From Chloracidobacterium sp. (GTDB lineage Bacteria; Acidobacteriota; Blastocatellia; Pyrinomonadales; Pyrinomonadaceae), in contig JABTUB010000001.1 of NCBI GenBank assembly GCA_015075585.1, positions 744,001 through 808,000 of the forward strand: a DNA stretch of 64,000 nt. Direction: 5' to 3'. The notes under the pieces were generated by a model. The model was not told the origin of the DNA. It was given only the letters and a program-made list of their open reading frames with translations, and made no database searches. The translations under genes were made by a program, and so were the position numbers. Within the stretch, counting starts at the first letter, position 1; the number at the start of each line of letters is the position of its first letter. Below, piece after piece: positions 1-8,991 of this stretch.

Positions 1-38
1 CGAAAAGGCAGATATTTTAGTAGAGAGGACTCAGTGCT

Positions 39-1529
39 TTGAGTAATTTAACAAAAGGCCTCATTTTGGTAGCCGCGATACTCGTGGTCGGCCTCGGCCT
101 CACCGTTTGGAAGAAGACCATTGCAGGCCATTCGACCGAGATGTTCAATGGCATTTCCAAGGAAGAGATCGAACTCCTGCTTGCGAATGCCGCAAAGACC
201 AATCCGCAGATATTGCAGCGTTTCACACAGGAACCTGAGCTGAAAAAGCAGCAGCTTGACAGCTTCCGCCAGTTGTTCGCGTTCGCGAGCCAGGCGAAGA
301 AAGAAGGCATGGCGGATACCGGTACGAATCGGCAGGAGCTTTTGAGCATTAAGGCCGAGATCGAAGCGGTCAGCTATGATCGTGAGATCAATAAGGACAA
401 AGGCCCGATGCCGCCGTTCGGCTTTATCACGGAAGATCAGATCCGCCAGTATTGGGAGGAAGGTGCTCCGGCCGATGCTCCCAAAGGATTTTTTGCGACC
501 CTGAAAGAAAAGCTAGGCGGCGGATCTCCTGACCGCGAAACACGTTCGCACGAGGACGAGTTCAACGACTTTCTCAACGCAAAGATCGATATGCTGAAGA
601 AAGGCAATCCGGACATGGCCGACAGGGTCATTTCGGATGATGAAAAGAGCCAGGCGAAAGACCTTTTTGCAAAGATCCGCATCTATCGGAACGAATTCGA
701 AACAAAGGCCGCTGCGGGCGAACTCGATAAGAACTTTGTTGCGACCACGGCGCTGCAAGTAAAGCTTCAGCAGGCTCAGTTCCTTGCACGGCAATATTCG
801 GAGACACTTGAGGACAAGCTCAAGGTTTCCGATGACGAGGTTCAGTCATATATCGATGCGCATCCTGAGCTGAATCCTTCCGAGAAAAAAGCGAAAGCCC
901 AGAGTATCCTTGACCGGGCTAAAGCGGGCGAGGATTTCGCCGAGCTTGCAAATGAGTTCAGCGAAGATCCCGGCAATAAAGGCCCCGACGGCAAAGGACA
1001 GGGCGGCCTTTATAAAGATGTGCAGAAGGGAAGGATGGTCGCTCCGTTCGAAGCGGCGGCCCTCGCGCTTCAGGAAGGCCAGATCGCACCGGACCTCGTT
1101 GAGACCGACTTCGGCTATCATATTGTAAAGCTGGAACGGAAGCTCAGCGTCGATCCCTCGTCAAAGGATAAGAATGAGAGCTACGATGTGCGGCATATAC
1201 TGATATCGACCGGCTATAAGGATCCGAGTGATCCGACAGGCCGCGAGATGCCGGTAAAACAGTATGTACTTGGCAAGCTTGAGGGCGAAAAGCAAGAGAA
1301 ACTTATCGACGATATAGTTGCCTCGAACGGCGTTCATGTGCCGGACGACTTTACGGTGCCGGAACTGACGCAGGAAGAACTCGATCAGATCCGTAAGCAG
1401 CAGCAACAGCCGCAGCAAATGCCGCAGAACGCTCCCGGCGGCCCGGATCAGAAGGACAAGCCCGCGGCCAAACCAGCCGCGAATGCGAAGCCTGAGGTAA
1501 AGAAGCCGGAAGCCCCGAAGAAAAAATAG
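39..1529 (+). CDS. Membrane-anchored parvulin-type peptidylprolyl isomerase
   Basis: 496 aa. One N-terminal hydrophobic segment (about residues 7-25) acts as signal anchor, so the bulk should lie in the periplasm. A SurA-like helical region is followed by a parvulin (PpiC) domain at about 265-375, seen in the DFAELANEFSEDPG and ETDFGYHIVKLE motifs; a second partial motif, YDVRHILIS, lies near 385. The C-terminus is a Gln/Pro/Ala/Lys-rich tail, probably disordered. Proteins of this kind assist folding of exported and outer-membrane proteins. The start is a TTG: an in-frame stop lies at 21-23, and GAGAGG at 23-28 sits about 10 nt before the TTG. A strong terminator follows. The family call is firm; the substrate is unknown. 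Confidence 0.85.
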   Translation: MSNLTKGLILVAAILVVGLGLTVWKKTIAGHSTEMFNGISKEEIELLLANAAKTNPQILQRFTQEPELKKQQLDSFRQLFAFASQAKKEGMADTGTNRQELLSIKAEIEAVSYDREINKDKGPMPPFGFITEDQIRQYWEEGAPADAPKGFFATLKEKLGGGSPDRETRSHEDEFNDFLNAKIDMLKKGNPDMADRVISDDEKSQAKDLFAKIRIYRNEFETKAAAGELDKNFVATTALQVKLQQAQFLARQYSETLEDKLKVSDDEVQSYIDAHPELNPSEKKAKAQSILDRAKAGEDFAELANEFSEDPGNKGPDGKGQGGLYKDVQKGRMVAPFEAAALALQEGQIAPDLVETDFGYHIVKLERKLSVDPSSKDKNESYDVRHILISTGYKDPSDPTGREMPVKQYVLGKLEGEKQEKLIDDIVASNGVHVPDDFTVPELTQEELDQIRKQQQQPQQMPQNAPGGPDQKDKPAAKPAANAKPEVKKPEAPKKK

Positions 1530-1542
1530 TTCTTAGATCTGG

Positions 1543-1575
1543 AAAGGGCGGGCAACCGCCCTTTATTTTTCTCTT
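1543..1575 (+). terminator. Rho-independent terminator after the parvulin gene
   Basis: Perfect 9-bp stem AAAGGGCGG / CCGCCCTTT (1543-1551 and 1556-1564) with loop GCAA, followed by ATTTTTCTCTTT. It lies 14 nt after the stop codon at 1529. Confidence 0.9.
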
Positions 1576-1592
1576 TAGACACCTTTAGACAC

Positions 1593-2462
1593 ATGGAAAC
1601 AGCAAAGATAGGCATCATCGGCGGCAGCGGGCTTTACCAAATGCCGGAGCTCGAAAATGTCCGCGAACAGTTCATCGAAACGCCGTTCGGCGCGCCGTCT
1701 GATGCTTTCATATTCGGTGAACTCAACGGCGTCACGGTGGCGTTTCTGCCAAGGCATGGACGAGGCCACCGACTGACGCCCTCCGAGTTGCCCTTCCGGG
1801 CGAATATCTATGCGATGAAGCTGCTCGGCGTTGAGTACATCTTATCGGTCTCAGCGGTAGGCAGCCTGCAGGAGCAATATGCTCCGACGGATTTTGTTAT
1901 TCCTGACCAATTCTTTGACCGGACCCGTTCGCGCGGGCGCGAGTCAACATTCTTTGGCGATGGCATTGTCGGCCATGTTACTTTCGCTCATCCCGTATGC
2001 GGTGAGCTTGGCGATATTCTCGAAGCTTCCTGCAAACAGGCCGGTGTCAAAACACACCGCGGCGGCACTTATCTCTGTATGGAAGGCCCTGCGTTCTCGA
2101 CCAAGGCCGAGTCGAACGTCTATCGCCTGTGGGGAATGGACATAATCGGGATGACAAACCTGCAGGAAGCCAAACTTGCCCGAGAGGCTGAGATCGCCTA
2201 CGCGACGCTTGCGCTCGTTACTGATTACGATTGCTGGTACGAGGGCCACGACGACGTTACTGCCGAAATGGTCATAGAGACGCTCGGCAAGAATGTCCGC
2301 AATGCACAACTTGTGCTCAAGGATGCCGTAAAGCGTGTCGCAGAGAAACAAACACCGAACCAATTTGCCGATGCCATCAAAAACGCTGTCTTTACGCCGC
2401 CGGAAAGCTGGCCTGCGGAAACAGCGGCGCGGCTCGATGCGATAATCGGAAAGTACCGTTAG
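1593..2462 (+). CDS. mtnP: S-methyl-5'-thioadenosine phosphorylase
   Basis: 289 aa, the usual length for the family. Cleaves methylthioadenosine with phosphate to adenine and methylthioribose-1-phosphate (methionine salvage, cytoplasm). The PNP/MTAP family-2 fold is shown by GIIGGSGLY at the N-terminus (phosphate site), LPRHGRGH, the [17 protein letters not shown] block, [15 protein letters not shown] and TDYDCW; the last two favour MTAP over purine nucleoside phosphorylase. The ATG at 1593 gives the normal N-terminus. No other methionine-salvage gene is adjacent. Substrate preference (MTA versus inosine) cannot be fully settled from sequence. Confidence 0.9.
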   Translation: METAKIGIIGGSGLYQMPELENVREQFIETPFGAPSDAFIFGELNGVTVAFLPRHGRGHRLTPSELPFRANIYAMKLLGVEYILSVSAVGSLQEQYAPTDFVIPDQFFDRTRSRGRESTFFGDGIVGHVTFAHPVCGELGDILEASCKQAGVKTHRGGTYLCMEGPAFSTKAESNVYRLWGMDIIGMTNLQEAKLAREAEIAYATLALVTDYDCWYEGHDDVTAEMVIETLGKNVRNAQLVLKDAVKRVAEKQTPNQFADAIKNAVFTPPESWPAETAARLDAIIGKYR

Positions 2463-2513
2463 GACATTGAAGTTCGGCGGAAAACGATGCATTGCGGTTC
2501 TGCATCAAAAGCA

Positions 2514-2960
2514 ATGATGAGGTTTTTGATCGTACAATTTGTGTTGATGGCCTGCGTCTTTGCGGCGTCCGCATCGGCTCAGCGTAATATTACGCCGACC
2601 CTCGACGCTGCGATGGAGGCAGATGCCAAACATAATCTCGATGTCGCGCGTCAGGCTTTCACTCCCGCCAAGCAGGCTTACAAGCAGGTGCTGCTGCGCT
2701 TTGAAGAAACATACGCTACCTATCCTGAGTTTTCAGGCATCGGCGAGTTCATTTATATGGCGGGTATGAGCAGCTACTATCTCTCCGAGAATAAAGGCAA
2801 ACAAAAGGTCGATCTGAGGTCGGAGCGAGAAAAGAAAAAATACGCACCGGAGAAGCTGCGCTCCGACGCCGTCGCGTATCTATCCATCGTGGTTGATAAA
2901 TACCCCGATATAAAGGATATCGAGACGGCGAAAAAAACTCTCGAGCTTCTGAAGAAATAG
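2514..2960 (+). CDS. Small exported helical-repeat protein of unknown function
   Basis: About 148 aa from the ATG at 2514; an in-frame ATG at 2487 would add nine residues, and neither has a clear ribosome site. A signal peptide is evident (hydrophobic core FLIVQFVLMACVFAASASA, cleavage near AQR). The mature part is alpha-helical and charged and resembles one or two TPR-like units (VDKYPDIKDIETAKKTLELL), as in YfiO/YbgF-type envelope proteins. It ends 24 nt before the convergent MFS gene. I do not recognise a specific family. Confidence 0.65.
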   Translation: MMRFLIVQFVLMACVFAASASAQRNITPTLDAAMEADAKHNLDVARQAFTPAKQAYKQVLLRFEETYATYPEFSGIGEFIYMAGMSSYYLSENKGKQKVDLRSEREKKKYAPEKLRSDAVAYLSIVVDKYPDIKDIETAKKTLELLKK

Positions 2961-2983
2961 CTTCCAGCTGAATATTTGCAGCG

Positions 2984-4222
2984 TTAAGCAGCGGCAGAGC
3001 GTCGGTCTGCCATTGCAATTATAAGTGCACAGACAAATGCAAGGCCCGCCGCCACCGTTACGCCGTAAAACGCAAAGGTGTAATCTCCGCCGTTCTTGTC
3101 AGCAAGGTAGCCTGTAACACGCCCGCCGACAGCCGCCCCGAACACCTCAACGAGAGTTACCGCTCCGAGTATGCGGCCGATGTCGCGCTTGCCGAAAAGC
3201 TCACTGCCGAGCCTTTGAAGAAGCACGAAGGTCCCGCCGTATCCGAGAGCGAACGGTACCAAAAAGAACAAGAAGTTGGCAGAATTCAATTGCAGAAGCA
3301 CAAGCGATGCCGCAAACATTATCGCCGCGCATACGGCCATCACTTTAGAAGGAGCCGTACGGTCACTTGTCAGGCCCGCGAGCACCTTGCCGCCGATGCT
3401 GACGGCGAACAGGAGCGATTGTGTCCACGATGCGGCCGCCGCACTCACACCGATCTGCGGTGTCTGAAGATACAAAATGAACTGCTGGCTCGTAACAAAA
3501 ATAGGGTAAAAAACAAGCGCCGCGCAAAGGCCGAAGACCCACGCTGTCGGCTTTCGCAAGGCTTCGGCCAACGTCATTCCATCCTGCGAGCCGTGCGTTT
3601 TTGGTTCAGTGTGATCACGTTCCGGCTCTCGTACGACAAGTAAGATCAGCGGCAGCAATACGAGCCAGATCACGATACTCAAGCCCGCGAGGGCAATACG
3701 CCAGCCGAAATTTGCTATCAGCGGTGAAGCGAGCGGCGGTATCACCGTTCCGCCGATGCTCGTACCCATCAATGCCACACCGAGAGCCGTGCCTCGTCCG
3801 CTGTCGAACCAACGCGAGATCAGCACCACACAAGGAGCGACACCGATAAAGCCGAGCGATGCCCCCATCAAAGCCCTTGCCGAATAAATGGCAAAGGGCG
3901 CCGCGGCCCAAGCGTGGAGCAGCATACCGCCGCCCAACAGCACACAGCCTGCGGCCATCAGCGGGCGCAGGCGAAATCGGAGCGACAGCCAACCGCCGAG
4001 CAGTGAAAACACGCCCGACGTAATAAATGTTATGTTCGCACAATTAGCTATAAAGCTTTCCGCACCGGCCGCGGCGATCACGCCGGCTGCTGTCAGCTCA
4101 TCGCGCATCGGCTTATAAAAGGGCGGAAGCCCGCCGATGGCGAGGCCGTTGCTTACGATCAGTGAGAAGGTTGCGAGAGCAACGATCGGCCAGTTGGATT
4201 TTTGTGCGGTCGATAAACTCAT
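2984..4222 (-). CDS. Major facilitator superfamily transporter
   Basis: 412 aa with about 12 hydrophobic membrane segments in two six-helix halves, the standard MFS layout. The segment GLTSDRTAPSKVMAVC between TM8 and TM9 resembles the second-half copy of the MFS loop motif, and ARALMGASLGFIGVAPCVVLISRWF (split here as ARALMGASLGF and IGVAPCVVLISRWF) resembles TM4-TM5 of the monocarboxylate/oxalate-formate group. It probably acts as an inner-membrane secondary transporter of a small organic acid; the substrate is a guess. It is convergent with the small exported gene and not obviously in an operon. Confidence 0.8.
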   Translation of the reverse strand: MSLSTAQKSNWPIVALATFSLIVSNGLAIGGLPPFYKPMRDELTAAGVIAAAGAESFIANCANITFITSGVFSLLGGWLSLRFRLRPLMAAGCVLLGGGMLLHAWAAAPFAIYSARALMGASLGFIGVAPCVVLISRWFDSGRGTALGVALMGTSIGGTVIPPLASPLIANFGWRIALAGLSIVIWLVLLPLILLVVREPERDHTEPKTHGSQDGMTLAEALRKPTAWVFGLCAALVFYPIFVTSQQFILYLQTPQIGVSAAAASWTQSLLFAVSIGGKVLAGLTSDRTAPSKVMAVCAAIMFAASLVLLQLNSANFLFFLVPFALGYGGTFVLLQRLGSELFGKRDIGRILGAVTLVEVFGAAVGGRVTGYLADKNGGDYTFAFYGVTVAAGLAFVCALIIAMADRRSAAA

Positions 4223-4289
4223 ATTCGGACTAATGTTCGGAAGGCTGCAGCGATCGGCAGATATTTGATTTTACCCCAAAAAGGGAAGT

Positions 4290-4320
4290 GCGGCTGTGAG
4301 TTCTGGAAACTCACAGCCGC
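4290..4320 (-). terminator. Perfect 13-bp hairpin downstream of the pgm-ftsB pair
   Basis: GCGGCTGTGAGTT (4290-4302) and AACTCACAGCCGC (4308-4320) are exact inverse complements around a 5-nt loop. On the minus strand the stem is followed by ACTTCCCTTTTTGG, a weak T-tract. It lies about 100 nt past the end of the ftsB-like gene, so it is the likely end of that transcript. The plus strand has no T-tract. Confidence 0.6.
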
Positions 4321-4421
4321 GATCAACAGATAGGATTTGCTGTAGGCCACGCGGAGTAGTAGGCAAAAGGCAGTTATTTCATTGGCGTGGTGTGTACCGT
4401 CTTACTGACGTCTCCGCTATA

Positions 4422-4736
4422 TCAATTAGCCGGTACGGGAACTTTTCTTATCCCAAGGTCGATGCCGAGCTTTGCGGCTTGGCGTTCTATCACCTTCGGG
4501 TTCGTTCTCAATTCATGTATCTCATCCTGAAGCTGCAAATTCTCGTCCTTTAATGCTTCGAGACGCTGCGATAATTGGTCGTTCTCGGTCAATTCCCGCC
4601 TCATTCGGGAATACGCTTTATAGTTGATCGTCAGGCTGAGCATCACTGTGATCGCTGTTGCGATCAATATTGCCGCCCACGCAGGTGAGCGTCTGACGCT
4701 CGATGTTCTCTTACTTTTGCTTCGATTCGATCGCAT
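4422..4736 (-). CDS. ftsB: FtsB/DivIC-type septum protein
   Basis: 104 aa with a basic N-terminus, one membrane helix (AWAAILIATAITVMLSLTI, about 19-37) and then a heptad-patterned coiled coil (LTENDQLSQRLEALKDENLQL) with the family-typical tail (KVIERQAAKLGIDLGIRKVPVP) that corresponds to the DivIC/FtsB EAIARxxLGxxxPGE region. The family links FtsL and FtsQ at the division site. It starts 3 nt after the stop of the phosphohexomutase gene and is certainly co-transcribed with it. The family is clear; the exact subtype (FtsB or DivIC) is not. Confidence 0.8.
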   Translation of the reverse strand: MRSNRSKSKRTSSVRRSPAWAAILIATAITVMLSLTINYKAYSRMRRELTENDQLSQRLEALKDENLQLQDEIHELRTNPKVIERQAAKLGIDLGIRKVPVPAN

Positions 4737-4739
4737 CTG

Positions 4740-6128
4740 CTAGCCCAACAAATACTTCTTTCCGGCGTCGAGCAAAGCCTCGACATCATCTTTACTTTCA
4801 CTTTCTGCGTAGATCCTGACCAGCGGTTCCGTACCCGAAGGCCTCATAAGTATCCACGCACTGTTATCAAACAAGAACTTCACGCCGTCCGTGCGGTCGA
4901 TCTGATCGACCCGTCTTCCGCCGATGTCGCTCGGCTCGAGAGCAAGTTTTTTGTGGAGTGCCGCTGCTACGTCATCGGTCAGCTTGACGCCGATCCTGCC
5001 GGACTCGAGTTTGCCGTCGCGGCGGAAAAGCTCTTCCAACTGCTCGGTAAGGCTTGCTTGCCGTGCCGCGACAGCCTCAGCCGCTAAAAGGCACGCCAGA
5101 ATGCCGTCCTTTTCAGGATAATGGCCGCGTATCGACAGGCCCGCGGATTCCTCGCCGCCAAGGATGATCTCATCCTTATTTATCAATTCGCCGATGTACT
5201 TGAAGCCGACCGGCGTTTGGTACAATTTCAAGCCTCGTGCGGCCGCAACGCGATCTACCTGATGCGACGTTGCAACGCTGCGGGCAACACCGTTCGTCCA
5301 ACCGCGGCTTTCGGCCAAATAATCCGTCAATAATGCGATCAGCCGATTCGGCGTAATAAAATCGCCGTTACTGTCGATCACGCCGAACCGGTCAGAGTCA
5401 CCGTCGGTCGCGAGGCCGAGCTTTGCCCCATTCTTTGCGACTTCCGCGCGAAGCTCATCCAAATGGTCGCCGCCGGGTTCGGGGGCACGGCCGCCGAATG
5501 TAACATCGCGCCAATCGTGAATTGTCTCAACGGTAAGGCCGCGGTCACGCAGTTCCTTATCGAGATAACCGCGTCCGGTTCCCCATAGCGGGTCGTATGC
5601 GTACGAGCCGCCTGCGTCGGCGATCGTATCGAGCCTTACTTTCGCGGCAACGTCATTCAAATAGGCCTCACGGGCATCGTATTCGGTGATCGAGCCGCCG
5701 CTTGCACGTTCGGCTTCGATGCCGTCGGCAATGTACTGCTCGATCACTTTGGTAACTTCAGGCAGTGCCGGTGCTCCGTCCGCTGTCGAGAACTTTATGC
5801 CCTGGAACTCGGGCGGATTGTGCGAAGCCGTGAAATTTATACCGCCTGCCGCTTTCTGCGAGCGTATCGCGTGTGAGATCGCGGGAGTCGGCGTCTCGCC
5901 CGTACATCTTAGTGCGGTAAAACCATAATCCGCGGCGATCTCGGCGGCGACATCGGCAAATTTTTCACCCATGAACCGGGAATCATTGCCGATCACGAGC
6001 GTAGTATCGTTGCTTTGATGAGTTTTCAAATATCCACAGATCGAACGCGTGACGAGCCGCGCATTATCAAATGTGAACTCGTCTGCGATTATCGCCCGCC
6101 AGCCGGATGTTCCGAACTTGATCGTCAT
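4740..6128 (-). CDS. Phosphoglucomutase/phosphomannomutase family protein
   Basis: 462 aa. An alpha-D-phosphohexomutase interconverting hexose-6-phosphate and hexose-1-phosphate for cell-envelope sugar synthesis. All four family signatures are present: catalytic-serine loop TASHNP (phospho-Ser about S102), metal loop DGDSDRFG, sugar-specificity loop GGEESAGLSI and phosphate loop MRPSGTEPLVRIYAE. The GEESAG loop fits phosphogluco/phosphomannomutases rather than GlmM. The N-terminus MTIKFGTSGWR is normal. First gene of a two-gene unit with ftsB; the 674-nt region upstream separates it from a divergent radical SAM gene. Confidence 0.9.
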   Translation of the reverse strand: MTIKFGTSGWRAIIADEFTFDNARLVTRSICGYLKTHQSNDTTLVIGNDSRFMGEKFADVAAEIAADYGFTALRCTGETPTPAISHAIRSQKAAGGINFTASHNPPEFQGIKFSTADGAPALPEVTKVIEQYIADGIEAERASGGSITEYDAREAYLNDVAAKVRLDTIADAGGSYAYDPLWGTGRGYLDKELRDRGLTVETIHDWRDVTFGGRAPEPGGDHLDELRAEVAKNGAKLGLATDGDSDRFGVIDSNGDFITPNRLIALLTDYLAESRGWTNGVARSVATSHQVDRVAAARGLKLYQTPVGFKYIGELINKDEIILGGEESAGLSIRGHYPEKDGILACLLAAEAVAARQASLTEQLEELFRRDGKLESGRIGVKLTDDVAAALHKKLALEPSDIGGRRVDQIDRTDGVKFLFDNSAWILMRPSGTEPLVRIYAESESKDDVEALLDAGKKYLLG

Positions 6129-6579
6129 AGCAACCGAGGTTTGCCTGTTCGATCCCTTTAGAAGATCGCTGCTAAAATATCTTGATTGTCGTACTTAAAT
6201 CCTCCAAACAAACGGAACTGCTTGAAGCGTCTGCATGAAGTGTTTGAAACATTAGCATAAGAAATATCGCTTTGTAAAGAGCATATTTAAATATTTCTAA
6301 AATTTTTATTTGCAACAGTTCCGAGCCAGATGATGATGTGAAAGGTCAGCTCTGCGCTTATGATTTTGGTACATACAATATATGGAAAAGAAATATGAAA
6401 ATTCGATAAATGCCTACAATATATTGACCATTGAAAATCGGCATGCTTTAGCATTTGGCCTGCTTATGCGCGCACAAGTGCTTAAAATATTTTTTTAACC
6501 GCGTTACTGATTGATGCTTGTTATATTTTCTCTCCGAGATGTGTCAATTAGACAAATCGTTGGCGATCAATTGGCAGTG

Positions 6580-6596
6580 CGTATCAGAATGATACG
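6580..6596. promoter_or_regulatory. 7-bp inverted repeat, possible operator
   Basis: CGTATCA-GAA-TGATACG is a perfect 7-bp inverted repeat with a 3-nt centre. It sits about 85-100 nt upstream of the candidate sigma-54 element, the distance expected for an upstream activator site. The repeat is seen directly; a regulatory role is inferred. Confidence 0.35.
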
Positions 6597-6681
6597 GCAA
6601 GGTTGCGGCGAGGCGTATCTTGTGATAACGTAACTTATTGATCATAAAGAGGTTAAATATCTTTATCCCGATCGGCCAATG

Positions 6682-6696
6682 TGGCATACAGTTTGC
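6682..6696 (+). promoter_or_regulatory. Candidate sigma-54 (-24/-12) promoter for the radical SAM gene
   Basis: TGGCAT-N5-TTGC has the invariant GG-N10-GC spacing of sigma-54 promoters (GG at 6683-6684, GC at 6695-6696) with 5 of 6 matches to TGGCAC and a full TTGC. Transcription would start near 6708, giving a leader of about 95 nt before the ATG at 6803. No enhancer-binding protein gene is in the window. Confidence 0.45.
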
Positions 6697-6802
6697 CTCC
6701 AGTATACCGACTAAATCCGCGCCTGCTTGATCATCAAAAAATTGGCGTAATGAGTCGAGAGATCGGCTTCAGCAGTGATCGCATTACATATTTGGAGAAA
6801 TT

Positions 6803-8842
6803 ATGAGACCAGTAAAACACCTTGAGAAAGGCTTGACCTACATCGCCGGCGGCGTCTTTCGAGCCGTCAAATCCGTGAACCAGTTCAAACCCAATCCGTC
6901 ATTCATACCGAAATGGTCGGATAAGCCGATCTTGAAGTCGTGGCAGAAGACAAAGCCGATCCTCGGCTTCCCGCGTCAGACGGATTCGCTTTGCCCGAAC
7001 TGCGTGATCGAGGCGCGTGAGTCGATCCTAAGCGGCAAAGAAGATGTTGCGATGCTGGTAAATGAAAAGGTCGGCGAGATCAAGGCACAGATCATCGAGC
7101 GCAACGGCGAAGTGTGGATGATCAAGGATTGTCCGAAGCATGGCCACTTTGAAGATATGATGGCGATCGATGCTGAGTTCCTAAAGCATGTCGAATCGCT
7201 CTTCCCGGGCCGGGATATCGACGCTCATAATGATGAGAAGCTGCACAACCACGGCTCGTCGTCGGTCAAGTACGGCCGCGGCGCGGTTCTCACGATCGAC
7301 CTCACGAACCGCTGCAACATGATGTGCGACCCGTGCTTTATGGATGCCAATCAGGTCGGCTTTGTCCACGAACTTTCGATGGAGGACGTTACCGAGATCC
7401 TTGACAACGCGATCCAGATCAAGCCGCGCCGCCAGATGTCGGTACAGTACTCGGGCGGCGAGCCGACGCTCAGCCCGCACTTTATCGATGCGATCAAGTA
7501 CGCACGCAAGGTAGGCTACAATTCGGTTCAGGCGGCGACCAACGGCATCGAGTTCGCTAAGTCTAAGGAATTCTGCCGCGAGGCCGCCGAAGCAGGCCTT
7601 CGCTTCGTATATCTGCAGTTCGACGGTATCGGCAACGATGCCAACTCGCACCGTCAGATCGGCAACCTTTTTGATGTGAAGCTTCGTGCGATCAACAACC
7701 TGCATGAAGCGGGCGTTGATATCATTTTGGTAACGACACTTGTCAACCACATCAATAACGATCAGGTCGGTTCGATCATCCGCTTTGCTCTTGAGAATCC
7801 TAAAAAGATCTCGTTCATCGCATTCCAGCCCGTATCGTTCACCGGCCGTGATGAGCTGATCACTGAGCGCCGCCGGCTGCAGCAGCGTTACACGCTCTCG
7901 CACATGGCACACGATGTCAAAAAGCAGCTCGGCGTTACCGAGCCGACGCGTGATTGGTTCCCGCTCAGCCTTATGGGTGCGTTCGCTGATTTTGCGGACG
8001 TCGTTCACGGCCAGGAAGCCAATTGGGGGCAGGTCTCGTGCGGCTGCCATCCGAACTGCGGTGTCGGTACGGCAATGATGGTCAATAAGGAAACAAAGGA
8101 AATGGCTCCCGTTCCGCAGTTCCTTGACATCCGCGGGCTTGTTACGGATATGCAGCACATCAGCGATACGAACCGCGGCAAGTGGTTCTCGAACATCATG
8201 ATGGGCCTCGCACTTTTGAAGAACTACGATCCGTACGGTGCACCGCCGAGCCTGACGCTTGGCGCCATCCTCAAGAAGTTCGACAAGTCGTTCGGCCTGT
8301 CGGGCAAGGACTACGGCAAGGTCGGCCCCGACCGCACGATCGAGGACGTCGAGAAACGCCGTCAAGATCCGTGGAACTTCCTCTTTATTGCAGGAATGTG
8401 GTTCCAGGACCTGTTCAACTACGATTTCCGCCGCACCGAGATGTGCATCATCCCGTACGGCACGCAGGAGGGCGAGATCTCGTTCTGTGCATACAACACA
8501 GGTATCGGCTGGCGCAACATCATCGAGAATATGCACCAGAACGCGACCGTCGCACAGTGGTATAAGGACCACGGCCGTCACGAAGTGTTCGCACGCGGCA
8601 AGCACGTTGACCTTGACTCCACGGAGCACGGCCTGACGCTCAACGAGGTCGATATGACTCGCCCGAACAAGCCGACGATGGACGGCCCGAAGACGGCGGC
8701 CGAAGAGATGCAGATGATGCGCAAACTCTATAACAAGATGATCATGGAGAAGAACAATCTGAAGGCCGACAGCCCGGTCCAGATCGGCGGCATAAAACGC
8801 GAAAAGAAAGCCAAAGAAAAGGAAATGGCGGTCGCCGAATAG
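6803..8842 (+). CDS. Radical SAM protein of the tetraether/membrane-spanning lipid synthase (Tes/MSS, COG1964) type
   Basis: 679 aa. Radical SAM core cluster CNMMCDPC (C171, C175, C178, the CxxxCxxC motif), followed by YSGGEPTLSP and the family-typical YLQFDGI. An N-terminal metal-binding module has LCPNC (C64, C67) and CPKHGHF (C110), and a further cysteine group, SCGCHPNCGVG, lies near residue 415. This order matches COG1964, which includes archaeal MJ0619/Tes, the enzyme that joins two lipid tails through C-C bonds, and bacterial homologues proposed to make membrane-spanning diacids such as iso-diabolic acid. The C-terminal 200 residues are an extra region ending in a Lys-rich tail. GGAG about 8 nt before the ATG supports the start. 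Monocistronic: own candidate promoter and a terminator directly after. The family call is strong; the lipid substrate is inferred. Confidence 0.8.
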   Translation: MRPVKHLEKGLTYIAGGVFRAVKSVNQFKPNPSFIPKWSDKPILKSWQKTKPILGFPRQTDSLCPNCVIEARESILSGKEDVAMLVNEKVGEIKAQIIERNGEVWMIKDCPKHGHFEDMMAIDAEFLKHVESLFPGRDIDAHNDEKLHNHGSSSVKYGRGAVLTIDLTNRCNMMCDPCFMDANQVGFVHELSMEDVTEILDNAIQIKPRRQMSVQYSGGEPTLSPHFIDAIKYARKVGYNSVQAATNGIEFAKSKEFCREAAEAGLRFVYLQFDGIGNDANSHRQIGNLFDVKLRAINNLHEAGVDIILVTTLVNHINNDQVGSIIRFALENPKKISFIAFQPVSFTGRDELITERRRLQQRYTLSHMAHDVKKQLGVTEPTRDWFPLSLMGAFADFADVVHGQEANWGQVSCGCHPNCGVGTAMMVNKETKEMAPVPQFLDIRGLVTDMQHISDTNRGKWFSNIMMGLALLKNYDPYGAPPSLTLGAILKKFDKSFGLSGKDYGKVGPDRTIEDVEKRRQDPWNFLFIAGMWFQDLFNYDFRRTEMCIIPYGTQEGEISFCAYNTGIGWRNIIENMHQNATVAQWYKDHGRHEVFARGKHVDLDSTEHGLTLNEVDMTRPNKPTMDGPKTAAEEMQMMRKLYNKMIMEKNNLKADSPVQIGGIKREKKAKEKEMAVAE

Positions 8843-8871
8843 TCGATAGGCCAAACGTCCTGCTTTGCAAA

Positions 8872-8902
8872 GAGGCTGTCTGAAAAGGCAGTCTCGTTTT
8901 TT
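8872..8902 (+). terminator. Rho-independent terminator after the radical SAM gene
   Basis: Stem GAGGCTGTC (8872-8880) with GGCAGTCTC (8887-8895), nine pairs including two G-T wobbles, loop TGAAAA, then GTTTTTTG. It lies 29 nt after the stop. Confidence 0.85.
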
Positions 8903-8991
8903 GTTGAAAAGATCAGGCTGAAGGAGCGACGGCGGTTGGAAATATGACCATCGAGGAAAAGAACGCGGATCGTGTCGTTTTATCTTACGCG

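Larger units (their letters stand above)
6129..6802. other. AT-rich 674-nt divergent intergenic region
   Basis: Lies between pgm (minus) and the radical SAM gene (plus). It is clearly more AT-rich than its flanks, with runs such as AAATATTTTTTTAA near 6486, and has no credible ORF. It holds a 7-bp inverted repeat (6580-6596) and a sigma-54-type element (6682-6696) pointing at the radical SAM gene; GGAG at about 6795 is the ribosome site of that gene. Nothing else could be identified. Confidence 0.7.

Noticed and set aside
6411..6424. The string ACAATATATTG here and again at about 23059
   Set aside because: Short AT-rich near-palindrome in two AT-rich intergenic regions; too short to claim as a shared site.
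7181..8854. A 557-codon open frame on the minus strand opposite the radical SAM gene
   Set aside because: It mirrors a real gene with strong codon bias, has no recognisable domain and no ribosome site; a long antisense frame is expected here by composition.
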